This document shows positions 36,481-48,132 of a stretch of 64,000 nucleotides of DNA, piece by piece (within the stretch, counting starts at the first letter, position 1; every line of letters starts with the position of its first letter). The DNA is taken from assembly GCA_914767715.1 (NCBI GenBank), contig OU612066.1, positions 17,830,283 through 17,894,282 of the forward strand. Direction: 5' to 3'. The notes under the pieces are model-generated. The model saw nothing but the letters and a program-made list of their open reading frames with translations, was not told the origin of the DNA and made no database searches. The stretch is from Membranipora membranacea. Its lineage: Eukaryota; Bryozoa; Gymnolaemata; Cheilostomatida; Membraniporidae. The position numbers and the translations under genes were made by a program.

Positions 36481-39400
36481 AGTAGCAATTGGCAAATTGG
36501 TAATAGGCAGATTAGCATAGCACCATTGACAATAGTCTACTGACTTCGTGAATAGCATAGCAATATCCCACAACGGCCATTGAAAATAGAAAACTGTGTG
36601 AGCGAGTAGCAATCAGCTACCAAGATTCGGCCCTTGATAGTGGGTTGCTGCTAAAGTGATAAGCATAGCAACATCCAACAATGGCCATTGACAATAGTCT
36701 ACTACCTTAGTGAATAGCATAGCAATATCCAACAACGGCCATTGAAAATAGAAAACTGCGTGAGCGAGTAGCAATCGGCTACCAAGATTCGGCCCTTGAT
36801 AGTGGGTTGCTGCTAAAGTGATTAGCATAGCAACATCCAAAGAAGGCCATTGACAATAGACTACTGACTAAGTGAATAGCATAGCAACATCCAAAATATG
36901 ACATTGGCAATAGACTACTGACGTGGTGATAAGCATAGCTACATCCAACAACGACCATTGACAATAGTCTACTACCTTAGTGAATAGCATAGCAACATCC
37001 AACAACGGCCATTGAAAATAGGAAACTGCGTGAGCGAGTAGCAATCGGCTACCAAGATTCGGCCCTTGATAGTGGGTTGCTGCTAAAGTGATTAGCGTAG
37101 CAACATCCAAAGTAGGCCGTTGACGTTAGACTACTGACTTAGTGAATAGCATAGCAACAACCAAAGAATGACATTGGCAATAGACTACTGACTTGGTGAT
37201 AAGCATAGCAAGATCCAACAATGGCCATTGACAATAGTCTACTACCTTAGTGAATAGCATAGCAACATCCAACAACGGCCATTGAAAATAGAAAACTGCG
37301 TGAGCGAGTAGCAATCGGCAACCAAGATTCGGCCCTTGATAGTGGGTTGCTGCTAAAGTGATTAGCATACCAACATCCAAAATAGGCCATTGACAATAGA
37401 CTACTGACTAAGTGAATAGCATAGCAACATCCAAAATAGGCCATCGACAATAGGACTGCGTGAGTGAGTGAGTAGCAATTGGCAAATAGGCAATAGGCAG
37501 ATTAGCATAGCATCATTGACAATAGTCTACTGACTTAGTGAATAGCATAGCAACATCCAACAACAGCCAATTGAAAATAGAATACTGCGTGAGTGAGGAG
37601 CAATCGGCTACCAAGATTCGGCCCTTGATAGTGGGTTGCTGCTAAAGTGATCAGCATAGCAACATCCAAAGAAGGCCATTGACAATAGACTACTGACTAA
37701 GTGAATAGCATGGCAACATCCAAAATGGGCCATTGACAATAGGATACTGCGTGAGCAAGTAGCAATTGGCATATTGGCAGATTAGCATAGCACCATTGAC
37801 AATAGTTTACTGAATTAGTGAATAGCATAGCAAGATCCAACAACAGCAATTGAAAATAGAATACTGCTAGAGTGAGTAGCAATCGGCTACCGAGATTCGG
37901 CCCTTGATAGTGGGTTGCTGTTAAAGTGATTAGCATAGCAACATCCAAAGAAGGCCATTGACAATAGACTACTGACTAAGTGAATAGCATGGCAACATCC
38001 AAAATGGGCCATTGACAATAGAAAACTGCGTGAGCGAGTGAGTAGCAATTGGCAAATAGGCAATAGGCAGATTAGCATAGCATCATTGACAATAGTCTAC
38101 TGACTTAGTGAATAGCATAGCAACATCCAACAACAGCCAATCGAAAATAGAATACTGCGTGAGTGAGGAGCAATCGGCTACCAAGATTCGGCCCTTGATA
38201 GTGGGTTGCTGCTAAAGTGATCAGCATAGCAACATCCAAAGAAGGCCATTGACAATAGACTACTGACTAAGTGAATAGCATGGCAACATCCAAAATGGGC
38301 CATTGACAATAGGATACTGCGTGAGCAAGTAGCAATTGGCATATTGGCAGATTAGCATAGCACCATTGACAATAGTTTACTGAATTAGTGAATAGCATAG
38401 CAAGATCCAACAACAGCAATTGAAAATAGAATACTGCTAGAGTGAGTAGCAATCGGCTACCGAGATTCGGCCCTTGATAGTGGGTTGCTGTTAAAGTGAT
38501 TAGCATAGCAACATCCAAAGAAGGCCATTGACAATAGACTACTGACTAAGTGAATAGCATGGCAACATCCAAAATGGGCCATTGACAATAGAAAACTGCG
38601 TGAGCGAGTGAGTAGCAATTGGCAAATTGGTAATAGGCAGATTAGCATAGCACCATTGACAATAGTCTACTGACTTAGTGAATAGCATAGCAATATCCCA
38701 CAACGGCCATTGAAAATAGAAAACTGTGTGAGCGAGTAGCAATCAGCTACCAAGATTCGGCCCTTGATAGTGGGTTGCTGCTAAAGTGATAAGCATAGCA
38801 ACATCCAACAACGGCCATTGACAATAGTCTACTACCTTAGTGAATAGCATAGCAATATCCAACAACGGCCATTGAAAATAGAAAACTGCGTGAGCGAGTA
38901 GCAATCGGCTACCAAGATTCGGCCCTTGATAGTGGGTTGCTGCTAAAGTGATTAGCATAGCAACATCCAAAGAAGGCCATTGACAATAGACTACTGACTA
39001 AGTGAATAGCATAGCAACATCCAAAATATGACATTGGCAATAGACTACTGACGTGGTGATAAGCATAGCTACATCCAAAAACGGCCATTGACAATAGTCT
39101 ACTACCTTAGTGAATAGCATAGCAACATCCAACAACGGCCATTGAAAATAGGAAACTGCGTGAGCGAGTAGCAATCGGCTACCAAGATTCGGCCCTTGAT
39201 AGTGGGTTGCTGCTAAAGTGATTAGCGTAGCAACATCCAAAATAGGCCATTGACGTTAGACTACTGACTTAGTGAATAGCATAGCAACAACCAAAGAATG
39301 ACATTGGCAATAGACTACTGACTTGGTGATAAGCATAGCAAGATCCAACAACGGCCATTGACAATAGTCTACTACCTTAGTGAATAGCATAGCAACATCC

Positions 39401-39580
39401 AACAACGGCCATTGAAAATAGAAAACTGCGTGAGCGAGTAGCAATCGGCAACCAAGATTCGGCCCTTGATAGTGGGTTGCTGCTAAAGTGATTAGCATAG
39501 CAACATCCAAAATAGGCCATTGACAATAGACTACTGACTAAGTGAATAGCATAGCAACATCCAAAATAGGCCATCGACAA
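36481..39580. repeat. Higher-order duplication inside the satellite (2130 bp and 570 bp periods)
   Basis: A block starting at 36481 recurs at 38611, offset 2130 bp, and stays nearly identical for about 1 kb. Within it, 37501-38070 is repeated at 38071-38640, offset 570 bp, with very few differences (for example TTGAAAATAG against TCGAAAATAG). These are recent segmental duplications superimposed on the 54 bp satellite. Confidence 0.88.
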
Positions 39581-41390
39581 TAGGACTGCGTGAGTGAGTG
39601 AGTAGCAATTGGCAAATAGGCAATAGGCAGATTAGCATAGCACCATTGACAATAGTCTACTGACTTAGTGAATAGCATAGCAACATCCAACAACAGCCAA
39701 TCGAAAATAGAATACTGCGTGAGTGAGGAGCAATCGGCTACCAAGATTCGGCCCTTGATAGTGGGTTGCTGCTAAAGTGATTAGCATAGCAACATCCAAA
39801 GAAGGCCATTGACAATAGACTACTGACTAAGTGAATAGCATAGCAACATCCAAAGTCGGCCATTGACAATAGGATACTGCGTGAGCAAGTAGCAATTGGC
39901 ATATTGGCAGATTAGCATAGCACCAGTGACAATAGACTACTGACTTAGTGAATAGCATAGCAACATCCAACAACAGCAATTGAAAATAGAATACTGCGTG
40001 AGTGAGTAGCAATTGGCTACCAAGATTCGGCCCTTGATAGTGGGTTGCCGCTAAAGTGATAAGCATAGCAACATCCAAAGAAGGCCATTGACAATAGACT
40101 ACTGACTAAGTGAATAGCATAGCAACATCCAAAATGGGCCATTGACAATGGGATACTGCGTGAGCAAGTAGCAATTGGCATATTGGCAGATTAGCATAGC
40201 ACCAGTGACAATAGACTACTGACTTAGTGAATAGAATAGCAACATCCAACAACGGCATTGAAAATAGAAAACTGCGTGAGCGAGTAGCAATTGGCTACCA
40301 AGATTCGGCCCTTGATAGTGGGTTGCCGCTAAAGTGATTAGCATAGCAACATCCAAAATAGGCCATTGACGTTAGACATCTGACTTAGTGAATAGCATAG
40401 CAACATCCAAAATATGACATTGGCAATAGACTACTGACTTGGTGATAAGCATAGCAACATCCAACAACGGCCATTGACAATAGTCTACTACCTTAGTGAA
40501 TAGCATAGCAACATCCAACAACGGCCATTGAAAATAGAAAACTGTGTGAGCGAGTAGCAATCAGCTACCAAGATTCGGCCCTTGATAGTGGGTTGCTGCT
40601 AAAGTGATTAGCATAGCAACATCCAAAATAGGCCATTGACGTTAGACTACTGACTTAGTGAATAGCATAGCAACATCTAAAACATGACATTGGCAATAGA
40701 CTACTGACTTGGTGATAAGCATAGCAACATCCAACAATGGCCATTGACAATAGTCTACTACCTTAATGAATAGCATAGCAACAACCAACAACGGCCATTG
40801 AAAATAGAAAACTGCTTGAGCGAGTAGCATTCGGCTACCAAGATTCGGCCCTTGATAGTGTGTTGCTGCTAAAGTGATTAGCATAGCAACATCCAAAATA
40901 GGCCATTGACAATAGACTACTGACTTAGTGAATAGCATAGCAACATCCAAAATATGACATTGGCAATAGACTACTGACTTAGTGATAAGCATAGCAACAT
41001 CCAAAATATGACATTGGCAACAGACTACTGACTTAGTGATTACCATAGCAACAACCAAAATAAGCCATTGACAATAGACTACTGACTGAGTGAATAGCAT
41101 AGCAACATCCAAAATATGACATTGGCAATGGACTACTGAGTTGGTGAATAGCATAGCAACATCCAAAATATGACATTGGCAATAGACTATTGACTTAGTG
41201 AATAGCATAGCAACATCCAACAACGGCCATTGAAAATAGAAAACTGCGTGAGCTAGTAGCAATCGGCTACCAAGATTCGGCCCTTGATAGTGGGTTGCTG
41301 TTAAAGTGAAAACCATAGCAACATCTAACATGGGCCATTGCAAATAGACTACTGCCTTAGTAAATAACATAGCCATAACCAACATTGGCT

Positions 41391-42785
41391 ATAGGGTATC
41401 GGTATGCTATTTTTGTAAGTAACATTCTACATTCTCCCGATATATTGCTTCTGTAATAAATGGTACTAGATTGAGAAGCATCAACTCTCAAAAGGCTCTC
41501 GATTGTAGGATGCTATCCATTTCCAGGTTTCAACCAAATATCTTTGACCGGACATAACTGTTTCTGTAATGGTTTTAGATTCATTTTATGCAACTAAACC
41601 AGTTTTATCTTTCTTTTGACAATCTATTGGCTTTCTAAAGAGACACTATGATCCACTGCCAGTGTTGTCAGGCCTTAGCAAATCCTATGTCTAAGGCTTT
41701 TAATCCACCTACACACATTTTGATAGAATACTATAAGCCACTGGGGGTAGGTATGCAATGATTTGAACAGTTCCACCTTTTCATGATGTATTTACACATT
41801 GAGATTGAAAATAAAACATGTGACTTAAAAAACAATTGCATTTATGTTCCCATGATATACCACAGCACAGTTTTGTCGATTCCAAGAGTTATGAAGATGT
41901 TGAATCTATATCTATGAATTTTTCCAGTCTCACTGAGCATTATTTTCAGGTGTGCATCGTGGTATCGATTGTTTGTAATTTTGTTGACAATGTTATAATT
42001 CAGCCACCTTTTGCCTTTTCAAATCAACATGAAACTATAGAGATTGTTAACGATTATGGTCATGATTCATTTATTTTTGTCTACAAATAGAAAATATCAA
42101 CATCTCCACGTCTCAAAATCAAACATCAATGTCTCAACTTTAACTAGCTATTATGCAGATACAAAACTTATAAAGGAAATAGAGTCAAAATATCTGCCCC
42201 TTCAAGCAGTATCCGATATAGTTGCCGATTTGAATAGGCCTCCCGTTGGATGGTAGTCCTAATACAGCACAGACAGAATCATAAGTCGCCACTCTCAACT
42301 GTAAAAAAAGTGAGACTCTCATAGTGAACTTAAATGAAATAAATATAAAATATGAAATAAATATTAAATGAATATAAATGAAATATATGTATTTCCAGCA
42401 CTAGAACATGATACTGATGATGGTATATCTGATTGCATTTGGTAATGGACGGAGATTTATCATCACCAACATTACAATTCATATTTATTATAATATATAT
42501 TACATTTGTTGTGTCAGTTATGGCATAGTGTGTCATTCTTGAAGTTATCGTTCATCGTTTGTTCGCAAATAATGTCATGTGAAAGGGTCAAAAGGTTTTA
42601 TACATAAAAATGACATTTACATAAATCTTACAACGATATGCAACTGATCAACGTAATAATATTACGTATATCAGTTGGATATCGTTGTAAGATTTATTGT
42701 AAATTGGTGAAAATAAAAGTATACATATATACAAATATATCTTATAGCAGCCATCTTGGTATGATCAGCAGTGACTTTCACTCAC
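41391..42785. other. Region between satellite and the last identified PIGQ exon
   Basis: The final PIGQ exon would be expected on the - strand here. A candidate 3' splice site (TGTATTAG|GACTACC, - strand, about 42259) opens about 32 codons to a stop, but the residues do not convincingly match the family. The palindrome at 42615 also lies here. Reading frames at 41836-42256 (+) look like chance. Confidence 0.4.
42615..42704. repeat. Near-perfect palindrome of about 90 bp
   Basis: ATAAATCTTACAACGATATG at 42621 pairs with ATATCGTTGTAAGATTTAT ending at 42697. The centre, ACGTAATAATATTACGT, is itself palindromic, so the whole segment can form a cruciform or hairpin. It is probably a tiny MITE. 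It lies in the intron downstream of the last identified PIGQ exon. Confidence 0.85.
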
Positions 42786-45700
42786 CTTGGAAATGTTGAT
42801 AACGGTGACACTATCCCGAGAAGCATCTGACACATCCAAACTGTACTCAGCTACAATTATTAACTTTTAATAGTCAAATCATATATTGAGCCACTTCCAT
42901 GGAAGTAGGATCATTTACTGCATTAACTGTGCTATCAACCATAATATGTGAACCAATGATTAACACCGGGTTCAATGATTGTTGAAAAGTGGGTCCTAAT
43001 TTGAAATCGTCGTACCAATGAGAAATCCAGACAGACCAATATGAAATGTATGTGCTTGATTAGCCACATTAGCGAGTTTGTAGAACGGTGTTATGTGGTT
43101 AGGAGTTGTGTACCCATTGATGTTAAGGAGTCAACTATTTACACACATGTATTTGGCAGCCAATTAGTCAAGTCAGACAATGGTCATCATGGTTAAGAGA
43201 ATACAATATAACTCTACACAATACAGTGACTTGTACATGCACAATACATGTTTTGTGGTGCATCAATTCAGTCCAGCTTCAGCGAAATTTAAATCGCCTT
43301 CTGAGGAAATCACAGGTCTCCAACTTTTACAGCCTGGCTCGAGGAATCATTCCACAAATAAACTTGATTCCTTTAGAATCACTTCAATACTGTAACAATA
43401 TCAGTATAACTATACTATATTTATAGCACAGCTCTATAGAATTACCAATTGTATTACTATATTATTATCAATTCGTATACTGACCTCTAATAAGGCTTGA
43501 CTCGAGAAGCCTGAGAATGTTGATAAGTAAGTATCTGTGTGTTATAACAACCCTCACTGTATCCAGTACTGACTGTATGATCAGTATACCAACCCGCAGC
43601 TACAAAACCAACAATAAAATAACATCAACGGCTTGCAAGATCAACATCTAGAAATTGTTGAGGACCTGAACTCCCTGGAAAACCGTATGACTGCATTATT
43701 GGATATCAATTAACAGGTTCCCCATTATACTTTAGGGAGGAAGATTGTCCACCATTTCGCACAGGCTTGACATAGTGAAATTCATGGCCACCTTATATTT
43801 ACTAAACCTCACTACTTTATACCAACTCCCACATTAGCAAGTGAAACTATGTGCTCGAAAATATCCCCCAAACTAGTAACTAGACTCTGGCCAATATTTA
43901 CTAATCTAGGTTATACCAGTGACAGGCCAGAGCACATTGCGTTGTATGAAGTAATTCTTATAACTCACCGTTCCAAACACCAGATAATACAGTATAACTG
44001 TGGGTAGAGTAAACAGGATTATAGAGAATAGCAGTGTGCCTATAAATAGCTGTGTGCTGTCATAGCTGGCATGGTCTACACGCTGACGCAGAGTATTCCA
44101 CTTCAGACCACGAAATAAACGCCACAAGGAGATGAGTGAATAAAGGCTCATGGAATATAACCTGAAATAAAAGCATTGAATCAAATTCAGTAAGGGAAGC
44201 TACAAACTTAATTATAACAGGGATTGTTGTAACTGTGGAACATTCCATTTCAGGAGCTGTCTTCTTGTTACTCCCTTGCTCAGTGAGAAGGTCAGCGTAA
44301 GTTTATTGTACTAATATGAGTGTACTAAATTCATCTCAGTTAAAACGTAAACATGTTATATTTTCATTTGCTGAAGTTATGTTAGAGAACAATTAGAATG
44401 GATGAGATCACTTTGCGCATGAACCAATGATTGATTCTGATTTTATTAGTATAGGTTTTGTGAAGTATAGTCTGATTTTCTGATATATATTCTATTTTCT
44501 GATTCTGATGTATATTAGTCTGATTTTTTGCGATGTATAGGTATTAGGTAGATCAAGTGAACTAATTTGCCTGCATATAGGTTTCGAGCATACTGACTCT
44601 CGTGATCTGACTGGGCATGTAGATCACTGATAAACTAGGCTATCATTACCACAAAGCAGGTGTCGTAAGGCTAAGTATGAATGATGCGTGACTTGAATTT
44701 GCGCATGTGCAAGAACAATGAGTTTAGTTTGGATTCTGATTGCAACTTTGGAAAGGGGAAATGGGACATCCCCTGCATAAACTGTCAATCAAAATCAGCT
44801 AATAATGACAAGAGAGGATAACTATTAATAACAAATCCGCACGCTTTGGGGAGTATGTCACCAGAGCAGGTAGCCAATCAGATGGCTTCGGAATTCCGAG
44901 ACTCAATTTTGCAGAGATCAGCTCATGCCCAGAGCTGAGCATGCGCAGAATGGCTGACCAGTAGAATGGGAAAGATCGAACAGGCCAATCGGATTAAACT
45001 TGATCTAGGTATTAGGTATATGACGCGTCATGTGTATTATGGGTCCAAGGACCTGTACTCAAGAGAGGATGAATCTCCGTTTCAAAGATGATGAGAGGTA
45101 TAATTTGGGAGGGTGGATATAATTAGGTACAGCAGATAGACATAGAGCTCAGTGTGAGGGATTGAATGTTTTGCACCTAAAACAAAACTCACCTAGCACT
45201 GTAAATATAGAAGCAGTAAAGATGCAGAGTAAACAGCGTCAGCATATCTTGGAATAATGCTATCTGTAGACTAGCCCCGCCCACCAAACCAATACAGCCA
45301 ACCAGCGTTACTATAGGAGTGAAATACACGCCCATCAACTTCAGATATTCTACAAGTAAAGAAACATATACTTTAGGTGGTGTTTGTTCATAACACATAT
45401 GAACAGACTTGGAGCAGCAACCCGACAACACCAAGCTGAGTCGGTATCAGCAAGAATATAACAGATTCAGTTTGACTTCTATTAAATTTGTTTTCGTTTC
45501 ACATTTCACGTTTTATATTCAGCTTAACTCAAGAAATCAAAGAAGTCTTTGCCTTAAAACTAGTTATACAAATTTTTGCATTTTCAAAAAATTGCTGTAG
45601 AGTAATGGCTGAATCTGATATTGCCTTCCCTTACCCTATGATAAGACAACTCTATATGCATTGGTATTCATGAACAATGGCACTTTCAATCCACACTTAT

Positions 45701-48132
45701 AGCAGATTCGAACTGTGGTATATACAGACTCCAACTGAAGCTAGACAAACCTTATGATTTCATGATTCATGATTTGATGGGGAGATAAGTATTTCTAGGG
45801 GGGGGAGGTCTCCATTTTGCACAGACTTAAAATGGAGACATTTATGGCTCATTGGCAAATATTCAACTTGATGTAAATTTCCACCTCAGCTAGCATAAAA
45901 TGGGTGCTCGCTAACCCCCAAACAGTTCAATTGAACACTATCTAATACAACTCCGCTTGATAAATCCTATACTAGGGCCATGAGTATATTTAAAAGAATC
46001 AGCTACATCTGTCTTTGTACCCTGAGCGATCGCGGCACAGAAGACATAACTTACCAGCCCATAGCCAGACATGGTACATGAAGAATCTACCGAGGAATAC
46101 AGTCAGCCTGGAGTTCAGCTTCAGACCTGCAGGAACGCCCATTAGCCAATCTAACAGCCAGATCATTCGTCGTATGACAGCCTGTAAAAGTGATGACAAG
46201 ATAGTGTCAAATGAATGAACGTATATTGTACCAATACACATGTTGTTATCGGAGTACAAGCAAAATTACTATTTTTAGATACCTGATATTATATTAAGAA
46301 CTGCAGATCTCAGCATGTTTTGTGATAGAAATTATTATCGAACCGCTAATGCTTCTCATAGAGGTCTTTGATAAGATTCCATAAATAATTTTTGACCATC
46401 TCAAGTTTACATTTGGCAGTTCATGTTTTGCTGTGAGCACAACTCAAAAGCCAAATAAACTGATAAAATTAAGGTCTAATAGGTTAATTAAATAAAACTG
46501 TGTATCAAACCTCTGTATTAACGATGAGCCACTCTGACAAAACAGACCCATATAGGAACAATAGAGACATGATCAATACGCCAAGTAAGAGATTCAAACT
46601 GCTCTGAAATACTGAGATCCAGCATCTGCAATAATAGGAGTACATACACATATAAACTCAAAGTACATATTACATAAGCAAAATAATGAGATGTGTTCAC
46701 CCGAGGGTGCTGGGGGTGGAACAGCCATCCTTGAAAGCTCCCTCAGTGGGACTCCAACCCACAACTCCTGCGGTACTAATCTCCTGGAAGTGAATAGCAT
46801 GCGCGCTAACCGATTGCGCCATCTTGCCATCCCCAAAAAAGCAGAGGTTGATGGTACAAATTAGATAGCCCGCTACTCACTACTCAGAGTATGATAAAGA
46901 ATGGTAAATGATTAAGCTAAATTGGAGTTGCCCACTTATTGAACCTTTTGTTCAGAGAGGTAGCAACTCCTAAGATATCAAATTCCATTTTTAGGCCTCT
47001 AGAAGCAGGGAGGGTGGTCTATACCCCTCCCTGCTAGAAGTATATACTACTCACTGAAGAAATTTTACAGAACAGCATTTTCGTTCCATACCAAATGTAG
47101 GTCAAATTAGCTAAATGGCTACCAACGTTGTTTTTTTCATTGATCTTTTCTACCAAAATCTCTCAGCATCGACACATAACTTTTGTCTGTATCATCAAAC
47201 AGCCAACTAACCTAAGATTTTTCTGGCACCGACAGTCCTTTTCTCTGTGTCCAGAGTCTGCGAGTATAGCAGAGAGATCTTTTCTCCTGTCGCTCAACTC
47301 TGCGGCAGCAGCTGAGGATGACTCAAAGGTAGCCAGCACTCTCGGAAACATACTGAGATGGAAAAATAGATGTAGATAGGAGGGGGAAATAGTTAGGACA
47401 TTTTATATTGAACACTGGCATAATTGGGACATTTAGAAACATTTTACTATATTGTCACTAACAGCTTTTAAATAATAGTAATGAACTGAAACTTTAGAAT
47501 CCAACAAAAAAATGCTGCTTGTTGAAATATCACAACTATTGGCTGGGCTGTACAAGATTCTAAAATAATATCAGTTCACAAAAAGGCATGTTTACTGGAT
47601 AAGTGTTGAATATGAATACAATCTAACCAAGGAGTTAGAGACAACTCCTTGGTGTAGCATACCTGAGTGCCTTCAGCTGAAATCTACAGAGAGAAGTAGA
47701 GAGCCAGGCAGACGATCCGGACTGATTATATGGAGCATTTTTCTGATCACACGCTTTCATTAGCAAATCATCATTGTCAAGCTCTGCAGACTTATTGTGT
47801 GTTTTTGTTTGTACTATGATAGAATTTTCAATCTCGTATCTGTTGTAAATGATGACTGTCAACTGCTCAGGTAATATTGAGATGCATTTACTAATTTCTC
47901 CAGAATCTTTATCCACTAATATTAATATATTCGGTTCAAGACACGATGTAGATGCTGTTTTCGTCAGCGAAGTTGTGATGTATAAAGTGATCAATTGACT
48001 ATCTTGAAGGTCAGATTCTCTAATGGGCTTTACGGGGTGTAATGTTTTGTTGCCATTTGGTTTTGCTACCAAGAAATGTTCTCCTTTGTCAACAGATATC
48101 TTGATGTCTTCTTTAGATAAGAAGATGTGCAT
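42786..48132 (-). CDS. PIGQ: PIGQ / Gpi1, GPI-GlcNAc transferase subunit (C-terminal exon not found)
   Basis: The exons on the - strand are 47663-48132, 47212-47352, 46511-46625, 46055-46181, 45193-45349, 43969-44161 and 42786-42850, with matching phases and about 422 codons. PIGQ stabilises the ER complex that transfers GlcNAc to phosphatidylinositol, the first step of GPI-anchor synthesis. Family-specific stretches are [12 protein letters not shown] and FLGRFFMYH (exon 4), [17 protein letters not shown] (exon 5), and [19 protein letters not shown] with QLFIGTLLF (exon 6). Several hydrophobic membrane segments are present. The start at 48132 (MHIFLSKED..) was chosen because an N-terminus of similar length and type is usual; the frame is open upstream to an acceptor-like site at 48160, so an upstream exon is possible. 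Exon 3 uses a weak GTTTGA donor. The last 80 or so residues and the stop were not located. Exon 7 is short (65 bp) and its match is weaker. Confidence 0.85.
46690..46833 (-). repeat. tRNA-derived SINE-like sequence (PIGQ intron 2)
   Basis: On the - strand GATGGCGCAATCGGTTAGCG resembles Pol III box A. GGGTTGGAGTCCC, about 65 bases further on, resembles box B with one mismatch. The spacing is close to that of a tRNA, but the arms do not pair cleanly, and a non-tRNA tail follows. A SINE or tRNA pseudogene is more likely than a functional tRNA. Confidence 0.6.
46998..47036. repeat. Hairpin in PIGQ intron 2
   Basis: CTAGAAGCAGGGAGGG and CCCCTCCCTGCTAG form a stem of about 14 bp with a 9-10 base loop. 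No function is evident. Confidence 0.6.

Larger units (their letters stand above)
28940..41390. repeat. Satellite array, 54 bp basic unit with 108 bp and higher-order periods
   Basis: About 12.4 kb of tandem repeats. The simplest unit is 54 bp (for example from TGACTTAGTG at 40921 to the next at 40975), containing GTGAATAGCATAGCAACATCC. A second unit type of 108 bp is two diverged 54-mers carrying CGGCTACCAAGATTCGGCCC and TGATAGTGGGTTGCTGCTAA. A third, shortened type carries TTGGCATATTGGCAGATTAG. The left edge (28.9-30 kb) is more diverged than the right two thirds, as expected of unequal exchange. Since 54 is a multiple of three, one - strand frame stays open for long runs (up to 247 codons at 40642-41385) with an 18-residue hydrophobic period DVAMLFTKSVVYCQWPIL. 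I treat it as non-coding. Confidence 0.95.

Noticed and set aside
28940-41390. Dozens of - strand open frames read as a gene family
   Set aside because: All are the same 54/108 bp satellite read in one frame; starts and stops fall at random unit variants and no splice structure or unique domain is seen.
28940-41390. CRISPR-like array
   Set aside because: There is no alternation of constant repeat and unique spacer; the whole 54 bp unit repeats, and the genome is eukaryotic.
41836-42256. Two + strand frames of 84 and 70 codons as a small gene
   Set aside because: No domain, no splice support and low-complexity composition; the region is more likely the 3' flank or intron of PIGQ.
43180-43426. 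Overlapping + strand frames that looked like retroelement C-terminal sequence
   Set aside because: No conserved reverse-transcriptase or endonuclease motif could be found in either strand.
46690-46833. Functional tRNA gene
   Set aside because: Box A and box B are recognisable, but box B has a mismatch and the acceptor and anticodon arms do not pair properly.
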